Origin: Impatiens glandulifera
Taxonomy: Eukaryota; Streptophyta; Magnoliopsida; Ericales; Balsaminaceae
DNA: 64,000 bases
Reading direction: 5' to 3'
Assembly (NCBI RefSeq): GCF_907164915.1
Contig: NC_061862.1
Span: 6,903,473-6,967,472, forward strand
Shown here: positions 14,177 to 25,347 of the stretch, in pieces
Layout: every line of letters starts with the position of its first letter
How positions within the stretch are numbered: the stretch's first letter is position 1
Program-made: the position numbers and the translations under genes
Notes under the pieces: model-generated
What the model was told of the DNA's origin: nothing
What the model saw: only the letters and a program-made list of their open reading frames with translations
Database searches by the model: none

Positions 14177-15099
14177 TTTTTAAATATTTTGGAAGGACTG
14201 GACTCCCTCCCCCTCTCCCCCTTCCCCTCTCCCTCTCTCTCCCTCTCCCTCTCTCTCCCTCCCTCCCTCTCTCCTTCTCTCCCTCTCCCCCTCTCTCCCT
14301 CTCTCTACTTTCTCTCCCTCTCGCTCTATCTCTATCTCGGTACCTTTATAAGAGATGTGTGGTTGATTCGACTTTGGTTGATCTCTAGAAGTTAAGAGTG
14401 GTTGATCTCCAGAAGTTGGATCAACAGGAATAGCTAAGTAGCGTTGATAGCAATGCAAACCGCTCCAATGATCAGGACCTCCACGCAACCTACCTACATT
14501 TTAGATTTAGTGAGAGGACAGTAAGTTAGGAATGTTACTTGACGGGATTAGCTAGTTTACATCGATCATTAGAACTTTAATTGTAAATGAAACACGCAAG
14601 AATGAAATTAACAAATCAAAACAAGTCATTCCAGAATAATAGTAGAACCATGTATGGACAGTAAATCAAATAAATTAGCTAGCAATTGATCAAGTCATGG
14701 ATTTTTATAGTAACGTAGAAACTATGGTTATCATATTAAGTCGATCTAAAAACGAGGAGAAGGAAATTGATCTCTTGTACGGAAGGCATAAGGAAGGCAA
14801 AAAGACAATGATGTTTGTATACCTTCCGGACCGGAGAGCTAAATTGATCGAAAATTGCTATTACTATATATTCCGGAATGACTAGACTCCCTCTCTCCTT
14901 CCCCCTCTCCCTCTCTCTCCCTCTCCCTTCTCTCCCTCTCCCTCTTCCTCTTTCTCTTTCTCTCTCCCCCTCTCCCTCTCCCTCTCCCTCTCCCTCTCCC
15001 TCTCCTCTCTCCCCTCTCCTCTCTCCCCTCTCCTCTCCCTCTCCCTCTCCCTCTCCCTCTCACTCTACCTCTACCTCTCCCTCTACATCTCTTCCTCCT

Positions 15100-15162
15100 C
15101 TCCCTCTCCCTCTCCCTCTCCCTCTCCCTCTCCCTCTCCCTCTCCCTCTCCCTCTCCCTCTC
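15100..15162. repeat. (CCCTCT)n tract in satellite unit
   Basis: About 10 pure CCCTCT hexamers, preceded by variant CTACCT and CTCACT hexamers at about 15058-15099. Confidence 0.85.
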
Positions 15163-17367
15163 TATCTCGGTACCTTTATGACAGATGTGTGGTTGATTCC
15201 CTCTCCCTCCCTCTCTCCCTCTCCCTTTCCCTCTCCCTCTCCCTCTCCCTCTCCTTCTCCATCTCTATCTCGGTACCTTTATGACAGATGTGTGGTTGAT
15301 TCGACTTTGGTTGATCTCCAGAAGTTAAGCGTGGTTGATCTATAGAAGTTCGATCAACAGGAATAGCTAAGCAGCGTTGATAGCAATGCACACCGCTCCA
15401 ATGATCAGGACCTCTATGATGCAACCTACCTACATTTTAGATTTAGTGAAAGGACAGTAAGTTAGGAATGTTACTTGACGGGATTAGCTAGTTTACATCG
15501 ATCATTAGAACTTTAATTGCAAATGAAACACGCAATAAGGAAATTAACAAATCAATACAAGTCATTCCAGAATAATAGTATAACCATGTATGGACAGTAA
15601 ATCAAATAAACTAGCTAGCAACTGATCAAGTCAGGGATTTTCATAATAACGTAGAAACTACGGCTATCATATTAAGTCGATCTAAAAACGAGGAGATGGA
15701 AATCGATCTCTTGTACGGATGGCATTAGAAGGCAGAAAGGCAATGATATTTGTATACCTTCCGGACTGGAGAGCTCGATCGATCGAAAATTGCTACTACT
15801 ATATATTCCGGAAGGACCTCTCTCCCTCTCCCTCTCTCTCTCCCTCTCCCTATCCCTCTCTCTCCCTCTCTCTCCCTCTCTCTCCCTTTCTCTCCCTCTC
15901 TCTATCTCTATCTCGGTACCTTTATGATAGATGTGTGGTTGATTCTACTTTGGTTGATCTCTAGAAGTAAAGCGTGGTTGATCTCCATAAGTTCGATCAA
16001 CAGGAATAGCTAAGCAGCGTTGATAGCAATGCACACCGCTCCAATGATCAGGACCTCTATGATGCAACCTACCTACATTTTAGATTTAGTGAGAGAACAG
16101 TAAGTTAGGAATGTTACTTGACGGTATTAGTTAGTTTACATCGATCATTAGAACTTTAATTGTAAATGAAACACGCAAGAAGGAAATTAACAAATCAAAA
16201 CAACTCATTCCAGAATAATAGTAGAACCATGTATGGATAGTAAATCAAATAAACTAACTATCAACTGATCAAGTCAAGGATTTTCATAGTAACGTAGAAA
16301 CTACGGCTATCATATTAAGTCGATGTAAAAACGAGGAGATGGAAATCGATCTCTTGTACAAAAGGCATAAGGAAGGCAGAAAAACAATGATATTTGTATA
16401 CCTTCCGGACCGGAGAGCTCGATCGATCGAAAATTGCTACTATTATATATTTCGGAAGTACCTCTCTCTCTCTTTCCCTCTCTCTTTTCCCCTTCCCTTC
16501 CCCCTCCCTCTCTTGCCCCCTCTCCCTCTCTCTCCTACTATATATTTCGGAAGGACTGGACTCACTCCCTCTCTCCCCCTCCCCGTCTCCCCCTCTCTCT
16601 CCCTCCCTCCCTCCCTCTCTCCCTATCCCTCTTCCTTTCCCTCTCTCTCCCTTTCTCTCCCTCTCCTCTCTCTATCTCTATCTCTATCTCTATCTCTACC
16701 TCTATCTCTACCTCTATCTCGGTACCTTTATAACAGATGTGTGGTTGATTCGACTTTGGTTGATCTCTAGAAGTTAAGCGTGGTTGATCTCTAGAAGTTG
16801 GATAACAGGAATAGCTAAGCAGCGTTGATAGCAATGCAAACCGCTCCAATGATCAGAACCTCTATGACGCAACCTATCTACATTTTAGATTTAGTCAGAG
16901 GACAGTAAGTTAGGAATGTTACTTAATGGGATTAGCTAGTTTACATCGATCATTAGAACTTTAATTGCAAATGAAACACACAAGAATGAAAATAACAAAT
17001 CAAAACAAGTCATTCAAGAATAATAGTAGAACCATGTATGGACAGTAAATCAAATAAATTAGCTAGCAATATATCAAGTCAGGGATTTTTATAGTAACGT
17101 AGAAACTATGGTTATCATATTAAGTCGATCTAAAAACGAGGAGAAGGAAATTGATCTCTTGTACGGAAGGCATAAGGAAGGCAGAAAGACAATGATATTT
17201 GTATACCTTCCGGACCGGAGAGCTCAATCGATAGAAAATTGCTACTACTATATATTCCGGAAGGACTAGACTCCCTCTCTCCTTCCCCCTTCCCTTCTCC
17301 TCCCTCTCCCCCACCCCCTCTCCCTCTCTCTCCCTCTCCCTCTCTCTCTCTCTCTCCCTCTCTCTCT

Positions 17368-17472
17368 CCCTCTCCCTCTCCCTCTCCCTCTCCCTCTCCC
17401 TCTCCCTCTCCCTCTCCATCTCCCTCTCCCTCTCCCTCTCCCTCTCCCTCTCCCTCTCCCTCTCCCTCTCCC
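17368..17472. repeat. Long (CCCTCT)n tract in satellite unit
   Basis: About 17 hexamers with a single CATCTC interruption near 17417. This is the longest tract in the window, and a further short run lies at 17577-17620. Confidence 0.85.
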
Positions 17473-18200
17473 TCCCTCTCTCCCTCTCCCTCTCTCTCCC
17501 TCTCCCTCTCCCTCTCTATCTCTATCTCGGTACCTTTATGACAGATGTGTGGTTGATTCCCTCTCCCTCCCTCTCTCCCTCTCCCTCTCCCTCTCCCTCT
17601 CCCTCTCCCTCTCCCTCTCTATCTCTATCTCGGTACCTTTATGATAGATGTGTGGTTGATTCGACTTTGGTTGATCTCCAGAAGTTAAGCGTGGTTGATC
17701 TATAGAAGTTTGATCAATAGGAATAGCTAAGCAGCGTTGATAGCAATGCAAACCGCTCCATTGATCAGAACATCTACGCAACCTACCTACATTTTAGATT
17801 TAGTGAGAGGACAGTAAGTTAGGAATGTTACTTGACGGGATTAGCTAGTTTACATCGATCATTAGAACTTTAATTGCAAATGAAACACGCAATAAGGAAA
17901 TTAACAAATCAATACAAGTCATTCCAGAATAATAGTATAACCATGTATGGACAGTAAATCAAATAAACTAGCTAGCAACTGATTAAGTTTCATAGTAACG
18001 TAGAAACTACGACTATCATATTAAGTCGATCTAAAAACGAGGAGATGGAAATCGATCTCTTGTACGGAAGACATAAGGAAGGCAAAAAGACAATGATATT
18101 TGTATACCTTCCAGACCGGAGAACTCAATCGATCGAAAATTGCTACTACTATATATTCCGGAAGGACCTCTCTCCCTCTCTCTCTCTCCCTCTCTCCCTA

Positions 18201-19125
18201 GTGGATGACGCCATAAGTGTTTGTTTGACACTTCTTCAAGAAACGAAAAAACCAGCTAGCGAAAAATATTATCCGAAGTAGATTTCATACTATTTTGGCA
18301 TCTCGTAATATCGGAGTCAGAATACTCAATGATCTCAAAACTTTCCGACTTCTTATATGTGAGCATTTAATTCTTAATTCTTTTCAAATATTTCATAACA
18401 ATTGGGCTACTTAATGTCCAGCAAAGTTTGTGACAAATAAAATGTCACCCATATATAAAACTATAAATAAACATTTACTCCCACTGAACTTGTGATACAC
18501 AAATAATCAATTAAATTCACCTCAAAACTAAAAGAGAGAATTGTTATTTTGTGAAACTTATGGTATCACTAACGAGACGCTTCTTTAAGTCTTTAATTTG
18601 CAAACCATATTAATTTGGTTTCTCAACACAAAGTTTTCTCATTGCATTAAATTGTTTTTCAATGTCTCTATTGAAAAAAAACCCCTTAACATCTATTATG
18701 GTGAAGCTTCATATAAAAATATGCAACGAGTACTATAAATTGTCCTTAAAGAGTAATTCAATTAAACTATATTGTCATAAAGACACTTGATTTTGAGGTT
18801 GTTGAGTTTGTACTTAATGAATTTGATCAATATTGTGTTATTACTCTTAATTTTTGAACATTATCATCAATATCAATAAAATCCTTATCAATGTCAAAAA
18901 CACTTGAGATATAAATCAAATCTTCCACAATAGGAATTATTTATCTAAATCATTTTTAAAGACACAATCATTTCTCCCCTCAAACTCAATATTCTCAAAA
19001 AAAAATATTGCAGTCTCGTCTAAAAAAAACTATCTTTAACTTGACATAATAAAAAATTATAGCCCTTAATCACTTAGAATATTTAATAAAATAGTTGTTC
19101 ACATTTATAAATTTAAGTAACAATT
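18201..19125 (-). pseudogene. Old copia element, minus strand: RT/RNase H remnant (left part)
   Basis: This stretch is the inverted copy of about 36070-36988. Read on the minus strand it carries decayed copia reverse transcriptase and RNase H, including KQTLMASS next to the satellite junction, a degenerate form of the copia KQT..A.ST.EAE block. It continues at 33022 on the other side of the SIRE-like insertion. Everything 3-prime of the RNase H motif, including the 3-prime LTR, has been lost at the satellite boundary. Many stops and indels are present, so it is not functional. Confidence 0.75.
19121..19125. repeat. Target-site duplication CAATT (left)
   Basis: CAATT immediately precedes the TG of the SIRE-like 5-prime LTR and is repeated at 33022-33026 after the terminal CA. 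A 5-bp duplication is standard for copia integration. The inverted relative at about 36070 has CAACT at the equivalent uninterrupted site. Confidence 0.9.
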
Positions 19126-20202
19126 TGATAAGAAAAATTAAGTAATGTTAATTTTCAAACCGACCTTACATTACAAGTTTTGAATATTTATTCTAAATAA
19201 TCAAAAAGGGAGAAATTGATAAGAAAAATTAAGTAATGTTAATTTTTGGAACCGGCTAGAAAAACTAAACAGTTGTTAATTTTCATGTGCAGGTGCAGAT
19301 CAAATCGTATGAACCGGCTGAGCCTTATAAACCGGTTGCTGAAATCACTTCAAAGAAACTAGTCCCAAGTGATCAAGTCAAAGATCAGAGGAACCGGTTT
19401 CAACTTTCTCAAGTGACCGGCCAGCAAAGACAAAAGTTCACATACCAGCCGGATCATACTACACAACCTTTCTACACCGGCGTGATAATGATCAACCAAT
19501 CCAGAGGAGAGAGAAGAAAATAACTGTTGGATCTCATCTACTATAAAAGGAAGATGAAGCGTCCTCATTTAATGCGAAGTGAATCATAAAGCAAGAAAAA
19601 CATTCAATACAAGAGAAGCAATAAGTCATAAAGATTCTAGAGAGATAAACTGTCACGATCCAGAAAACCGGTGTGTCATAAACCGAAAGCTTTTTGTGTG
19701 TTGTTGTGTTGAGTTATTGTATTACATCAAAGAGTGAGTTGGTGTAACCGGCGAGTAGCGAAGTTGGGCTCGACCGGCAGTGTTGTTGTAACTATAAAAG
19801 TTAGTGGAGATCCTTCTCATAACCTGAGAAGAAGGGGTGACGTAGGAGGGTTTGCTCCGAACATCCATAAAAAATCCTGTCTCGTGTCTTTTCTTTCGTT
19901 TCATTACTTACTCAATTAACCTAACCTCAAACCAAATTAATCTTACTCCATAAACCGATCCACTCATATCTCAAAAATCGACTCCTTCTAAAACATCATC
20001 TAAGTCGCATACATTGCTTCAGACTGAAACAGACATTTCCGCCCTTGAACTCGGTTCAAGAGTCTGTGACAGTTTGTGTAGTGCTGAGAACGGTTTTAGT
20101 CTCTAACCGGACTATCACCAAAGTGTTGTGTGTGTTGTAAGAGGCCACCCTTCCTGAAACCGGAAACACCCCGGTCCTCCAAGGGCGTCCCCGATCCTAA
20201 CA
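19126..20202 (+). repeat. 5-prime LTR of SIRE-like element (1,077 bp)
   Basis: Begins TGATAAGAAAAATTAAG and ends CCGATCCTAACA just before the primer-binding site. The first 91 bp are repeated at 19217, and the copy boundary includes a polypurine-like AAAAAGGGAGAAAT. Compared with the 3-prime LTR it lacks about 244 bp between ACTACACAA and CCTTTCT. It is rich in AACCGG/CCGGTT. Confidence 0.92.
19543..19550 (+). promoter_or_regulatory. TATA box of the 5-prime LTR
   Basis: TATAAAAG in the context CATCTACTATAAAAGGAAG, about 660 bp before the LTR end. The equivalent site in the 3-prime LTR is 32361-32368. It is the best candidate for the core promoter of the genomic transcript, with transcription expected to start about 30 bp downstream. 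This is inferred from motif and position only. Confidence 0.6.
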
Positions 20203-20204
20203 AG

Positions 20205-20216
20205 TGGTATCAGAGC
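20205..20216 (+). promoter_or_regulatory. Primer-binding site (initiator Met tRNA type)
   Basis: TGGTATCAGAGC begins three bases after the LTR end. It is the usual plant copia minus-strand primer site, complementary to the 3-prime end of initiator tRNA-Met. Confidence 0.92.
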
Positions 20217-20247
20217 GAGGTTCTTAGCACTCAAGCAACCGAAGAAG

Positions 20248-21288
20248 ATGGGAAGCATGACCCACAGCGACAAGCCGCCAATGCTAAACAGCGAAGCGTT
20301 TATCAGTTGGAAGAAACAGATGTACCTACATTTGATTACGTTAGATGATGAGATGAGCCGAGTCCTGAAAGAGGGACCGATCAAGATCAACAAGGAGGCA
20401 GACCAATGGAAAAATGAAGATCGAAGACGGAGTAACCTGGACAATCATTGCATGAGGCACATCTACAAGGCTATAGATGATAACACCTTGAACAAAATAT
20501 CATTGTGTGAAAATGCAAAGGAAGCCTGGGAAACGATCATTCAGATCCATGAGGGAAACAAAAGAACAAAGGAAAACAAAATCTTGGTGGCTACACAGAA
20601 ATATGAGAACATTAGGATGAAACCGGGGGAAAACATGAAAGAATTCAGCAACCGGTTCACCAGTGTGGTCAACGAGCTTCAAACACTTGAAAAGAAGTAT
20701 GACAACCGAGAAGTAATCATCAAAGCCCTAAGATCTCTGCCAAGCACTTGGGATATTAAGACCATGGTGATGAGGGAATCAAGCACCCTCGGGCAGATGA
20801 AGTTGCATGATGTGTTCGAGGATCTAAAAGCCTACGAGTTCGAGATCAAATCTCGGATCGAAGATGAAGCATCCACATCAACCGCAACCAGAGCTTTGGT
20901 TACATCGGTGGAACCGGCGATCCAAGTATCAACCGTTCCGGCTCCAGTCAAAAGCACCGATCAGATCACTGAAGATGTGATGGCGATGCTAGCTCAGAAA
21001 TTCGGGAGATTCATGAAGAAGAGCCAGCCACCATCTAACAACGAATTTAATTATAATTATGTAGATAAATCAAATAAACGATGCTATAACTGTGACGGTT
21101 TTGGACATTTCAGGTCAGAATGTAGAAAACCAAGGAGAGACGATAGAAAACCGGAAGGAAACTATCAAGGGAACAACTATCAAGGCAACCGGTACCAGGG
21201 AAACAACTACCAAGGAAATAACTACCGAAGAAATGACAATCAACGAAACGACTACCGGAAAAACAATGATCAGTATACAGACGAATGA
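20248..21288 (+). CDS. gag: Gag of SIRE-like copia element
   Basis: 346-residue capsid/nucleocapsid protein of the UBN2/Retrotran_gag_2 type. The N-terminal half has the copia gag pattern (ISWKKQMYLHL, then MRHIYKAIDDNTLNKI, AKEAWETI and MKEFSNRF). A CX2CX4HX4C zinc knuckle (CYNCDGFGHFRSEC) lies at about residues 279-292 and is followed by an Asn/Gln/Tyr-rich tail with NYQGN repeats. It would package element RNA in virus-like particles. The ATG is 43 bp after the LTR end. The terminal TGA at 21286 may be a recent nonsense change: the same frame stays open for another 27 codons with the acidic sequence expected before the SIRE linker. It is in the same frame as pol. Confidence 0.88.
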   Translation: MGSMTHSDKPPMLNSEAFISWKKQMYLHLITLDDEMSRVLKEGPIKINKEADQWKNEDRRRSNLDNHCMRHIYKAIDDNTLNKISLCENAKEAWETIIQIHEGNKRTKENKILVATQKYENIRMKPGENMKEFSNRFTSVVNELQTLEKKYDNREVIIKALRSLPSTWDIKTMVMRESSTLGQMKLHDVFEDLKAYEFEIKSRIEDEASTSTATRALVTSVEPAIQVSTVPAPVKSTDQITEDVMAMLAQKFGRFMKKSQPPSNNEFNYNYVDKSNKRCYNCDGFGHFRSECRKPRRDDRKPEGNYQGNNYQGNRYQGNNYQGNNYRRNDNQRNDYRKNNDQYTDE

Positions 21289-22094
21289 AAGGAGATTCAG
21301 AAGGCACTCATTGCATCCGACGGTGGAAGTGAGTGGGCATACTCCGATAATGAAGACGGTGAAAAAAAGTGACATGTTTCATGGCAAACGACGAAGAGGT
21401 ATTTGATTTCTCTTCTAACGAGTTTACCAAGGAAGATCTGGTTTCTGCACTCAACGAAATGGTTGCTAAGTTCAGAAACATATCTGCGTACATACCAACT
21501 CCGGTAGAATCTAAAACCGAACAGTCAAATAATGTATCTGTTAAAACATATGAAACCGAAATGCATGAACCGGATGAACTATTCTCCGATAATGAGAAGA
21601 CAGTTCAACCGGTAACTGAAACCGATGAACGAGCAATGTACGTCACGGATGCGTAGGAGAGATCACATCAAGCTGTAAAACAAATGTGTAATTATAAAAG
21701 ACATCCTAAGTGTAGGTTCGGCATCGGTTACGAACCAAATAAATAAAACGAAACAAAACAACCTAACGGGATGAAACTCACGAAAGATAACCTTCCATTT
21801 ATAAAATTTGTCAAGAGTTCAACAACCGAAAATGACTTAAAACCGGAAGAAGAACTTAAATATGTAAGCCCTACTGAATCAGAAAACTGGCTTCATCTTG
21901 AGAGAAGGAAAGCCAACCGGAAACCAAATAAACCAAATAAAACCCGATCTCAAAGAAACTCATCACAACATAAGGCATTCTTGAGCAACAGTCAAGAAGC
22001 TAAGCCAAATATTATAAAAACAGATACCGGGAAAGTGATCCGACTTATTCAAGTCTGGATCCCAAAGGGACTAATCAACCATGGACCCAACTGA
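21289..22094 (+). pseudogene. Degenerate gag-pol linker of SIRE-like element
   Basis: After the gag TGA the same frame continues to a second TGA at 21370. At A AAA AAG (21363-21369) the recognisable sequence moves to the minus-one frame, giving MANDEEVFDFSS, a typical SIRE linker, and then HPKCRFGIGYEPNK and DNLPFIKF. That frame has stops at 21654 (TAG), 21744 (TAA) and 22092 (TGA). The residues preceding protease (GPN..MWVPK) are in this frame, while protease itself is back in the gag frame. I therefore read this as one ancestral reading frame with several lesions, the first of which sits at a possible ribosomal slippery site. Confidence 0.7.
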
Positions 22095-25000
22095 ATGTGG
22101 GTACCAAAAAGGTGTAAATAATTGTTTGTTGCAGGTTAGGAGGAGCAACCGGTTAAAGAATTCGGAATGGTACCTGGACAGTGGATTCTCAAGACATATG
22201 ACCGGAAACGAAGAGTTACTAACCGACATCAAGTATGAAACCGGAGCAATCATAACCTTTAGTGACAACTCGAAAGGTAAAACCGTGGGCAAGGGTAAGA
22301 TTGTCCATGGTAATCTATCTATAAGTAATGTATTGATGGTAGAGGAACTGCGTTTTAACTTGTTAAGTATAAGTCAAATGTGTGATGTGGGTTACAAAGT
22401 TGAATTTCATAAAAACGCATGCTTAGTTAAAAATCAGGACAATGATATTCTGTTAACCGGTAACCGAATGGGAAATATTTACAAAGTTAATTGGAAAACT
22501 GATTTTGAAAAACCTGTGTGTATGATAGCCGAAAATGATCCAAACTGGCTTTGGCATAAACGGTTAAATCACTTGAATTTTAAAACAATTAACTTCATAT
22601 GTTCCAAGGAACTAGTTCACGGTTTTCCAAAAGTTAAGTTTTCAAAAGATAAAGTATGTGCTGCATGTCAAATGCGCAAACAAGTAAACTCATCTTTCAA
22701 AAGTAAAGGAAACTATCAATCTGAACGATGCTTAGAACATTTGCATATGGATCTGTTTGGTCCGGTTAAAGTAACTAGTTTGGGAGGCATGCATTATACC
22801 ATGGAAGTTATCGATGACTATTCTAAATTTACTTGGGTAACTTTTCTAGCTTCTAAAAGTCAAGCAACTCCAAACCTGATTAAACTGATTTTGAGAATAC
22901 AAAATGAAAAATCTATCCGAGTGAAAAAAATCAGAAGTGATAGAGGAACTGAATTTATAAATAGCAATTTAACAACTTTTCTTGATGATTCCGGTATTAG
23001 ACACGAGTTGTCTAGTGCCAGAACTCCTCAACAAAACGGCCTGGCTGAGAGAAGAAACCGAACTCTCAAGGAAGCCGCAAGGTCAATGATAGCTGATTCG
23101 GGCATTGCTCAAAAGTTTTGGGCTGAAGCTATCAACACCGCATGCTACACACAAAACCGATCTTTAGTAACTAAACGTTTTTCTAAAACTCCTTTTGAAA
23201 TTTACTATGATCAAATTCCAAGCGTACGGTATTTTCGAATTTTTGGTAGCAAATGTTTTGTTCATAATAACGGCAAGAACTACTTGACCGCTTTTGATGC
23301 TAAATCCGATGAGGGAATAATGTTGGGATATTCAGCTATGAGTAAAGCCTACAGAATATACAATACTAGGACTTTAACAGTTGAAGAAACCGCACACGTT
23401 GTTTTCGATGAATCAGTTGAACGAAACACTGCATTACCCTTCGATCTTCACAACAGAATGGAAAACTTCAATATCTATTCTGATGATGAAGACGAGGTTC
23501 CGGTTTTTAGACGATTTGTCAAGGACCAAACGGTTGATGCTGAACCTCAGCCTGATCAAGCTGCCTTACCGCAGAAAGTTGACTCTTCAGTTTCTACTGA
23601 AGAAATCGGTCGGTCTGACTCTGTTCAACCTACCGATCAGTGTAACCTTGATCAGCCAACCGAAATCTTGATAGACACGTCTCGGATTAACCTCAGAAGG
23701 AACAAAAATCATTCTCTTGAACTAGTAATAGGTAACATATCCTCACCCGTCCGAACTAGGCAACAAAATTTGGATCACTATGAAAACTCAGCTTTCATAT
23801 CACAAATTGAGCCGAAAAAGGTGGATGAAGCATTGTCGGATCCCGATTGGATCCTAGCAATGCAAGAGGAATTAAACGAGTTTGAGAGGAATAAAGTCTG
23901 GTACCTAGTTCCTCGACCGAAAAACAAACCGGTTATAGTAACACGATGGGTATTCAGAAATAAACTCAATGAAGACGGTTTAGTTACGAGGAACAAAGCC
24001 CGGTTAGTGGTTCAAGGCTATAAACAGGAAGAAGGCGTTGATTTTGAAGAATCATTTGCCCCTGTAGCTAGACTTGAGGCCATTAGAATATTTTTAGCAT
24101 ATGCAGCTTTTAAAAATTTGAAAGTTTTCCAAATGGATGTTAAGAGTGCTTTTCTAAACGGTAAAGTGAATGAAGAGGTATATGTTCATCAACCTCCAGG
24201 TTTCAAAAATCCAGAACACGAAAATCATGTTTACCGGCTGAATAAAGCCCTTTACGGTTTTAAACAAGCCCCAAGAGCTTGGTATGATACATTGACACAA
24301 TTTTTATTTAATCACAAGTTCACAATAGGCTCAAGAGACAAAACACTTTTCAAATTTAAAAGAAATGAACAAATATTACTTGTTCAGATTTACGTCGATG
24401 ATATCATATTCGGATCAACCGATCCAAAACTATGTGACAAGTTTTCAAAAATGATGACTGACAAATTTCAAATGAGTATGATGGGAGAATTAAGTTTCTT
24501 TCTAGGACTTCAGGTTAAGCAGATTGAAGCTGGAACCTTCATAAGCCAACCGAAGTACACAGCCGAACTGTTGAAGAAATTTGGAATGGATACATGCGCT
24601 GAAGCGGCCACGCCAATGAGTCCTTCCGTAAAATCTGACAGAGATGAGGATGGTCAAGCCGTTGACATCACAGCATATCGAGGAATGATCGGATCATTGT
24701 TATATCTAACAGCCAACCGACCTGATATTTTGTTTGCGGTTGGAGTATGCGGAAGATTCCAAGCAAATCCAAAGCAATCACATTATACTGCGGCCAAGAG
24801 AATATTAAAATATCTGAAGGGAACTCAAGAAGTGGGACTTTGGTATCCAAAAGACTCGAGCTTCAATCTTATAAGCTACTCAAACGCCGATTACACAGGA
24901 TGTAAGATTGATAGAAAGAGCACAAGTGGAACCTGCCAGTTCCTAGGTGACCGGTTAGTTACTTGGAGCAGCAAGAAACAAACATCTGTTGCAACATCAA

Positions 25001-25347
25001 CCGCAGAGGCAGAGTACATAGCAGCCGGAAGCTGCTGTGCACAACTTCTCTAGATTCAACATCAACTAAGGGACTTCGGGATAGAAGCCAAGGAATCTCC
25101 AATCTTCTGTGATAACACCAGTGGTATAGCGATTACATACAATCCGGTGTTGCACTCAAAAATAAAGCATATTGATATAAGACATCATTTCATCCGGGAG
25201 CATGTTCAGGAGAAACACATCCGGCTGGAATACGTCTCGACCGAGCAACAAGTAGCGGATATATTCACGAAACCGCTACAGGAAGCTAAGTTTTCTCACT
25301 TTCGAAATATTTTGGGACTTACTAATGTTAATCAACTCATATCATGA
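22081..25347 (+). pseudogene. pol: Pol polyprotein of SIRE-like copia, one in-frame TAG
   Basis: Copia-order pol. Residues are numbered from 22081. Aspartic protease has DSG at 33-35 in [13 protein letters not shown]; the usual Cys after DSG is Phe. The integrase zinc domain starts at WHKRLNH (about 158) with Cys at 193 and 196. The catalytic core has D224, D287 and E323, giving the classic DX35E spacing. Reverse transcriptase has YVDD at 771-774. RNase H includes SNADYTG (Asp 937) and STAEAEYIA (Glu 976). TAG at 25051-25053 replaces a Trp seen in relatives (AQLLW). The same frame then runs on through KHIDIRHHF and ADIFTKPL to 25347. That single nonsense codon, about 100 residues from the end, is the only interruption in more than 3.2 kb. 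Confidence 0.92.

Larger units (their letters stand above)
14177..18200. repeat. Satellite array, block III
   Basis: It starts with a partial unit (14177-14520) and then has cores at about 14810, 15745, 16389, 17194 and 18095. In two units (14810 and 17194) the second tract plus CTATCTCGGTACCTTTATGACAGATG is locally duplicated (15165-15270 and 17515-17640), which makes those units longer. The array stops within a C/T tract at about 18200, where the sequence becomes copia RNase H. Confidence 0.9.

Noticed and set aside
114..18200. Dozens of Ser/Pro/Leu-rich (or Arg/Glu/Gly-rich) ORFs of 60-176 codons in the satellite
   Set aside because: They are open in all frames and on both strands because of C/T tracts, recur once per repeat unit and have no conserved start or domain. 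Treated as repeat artefacts.
1..18200. Ribosomal intergenic spacer or 5S array
   Set aside because: Long subrepeats and C/T tracts could suggest an rDNA spacer, but no 18S, 26S or 5S sequence is seen anywhere in the window.
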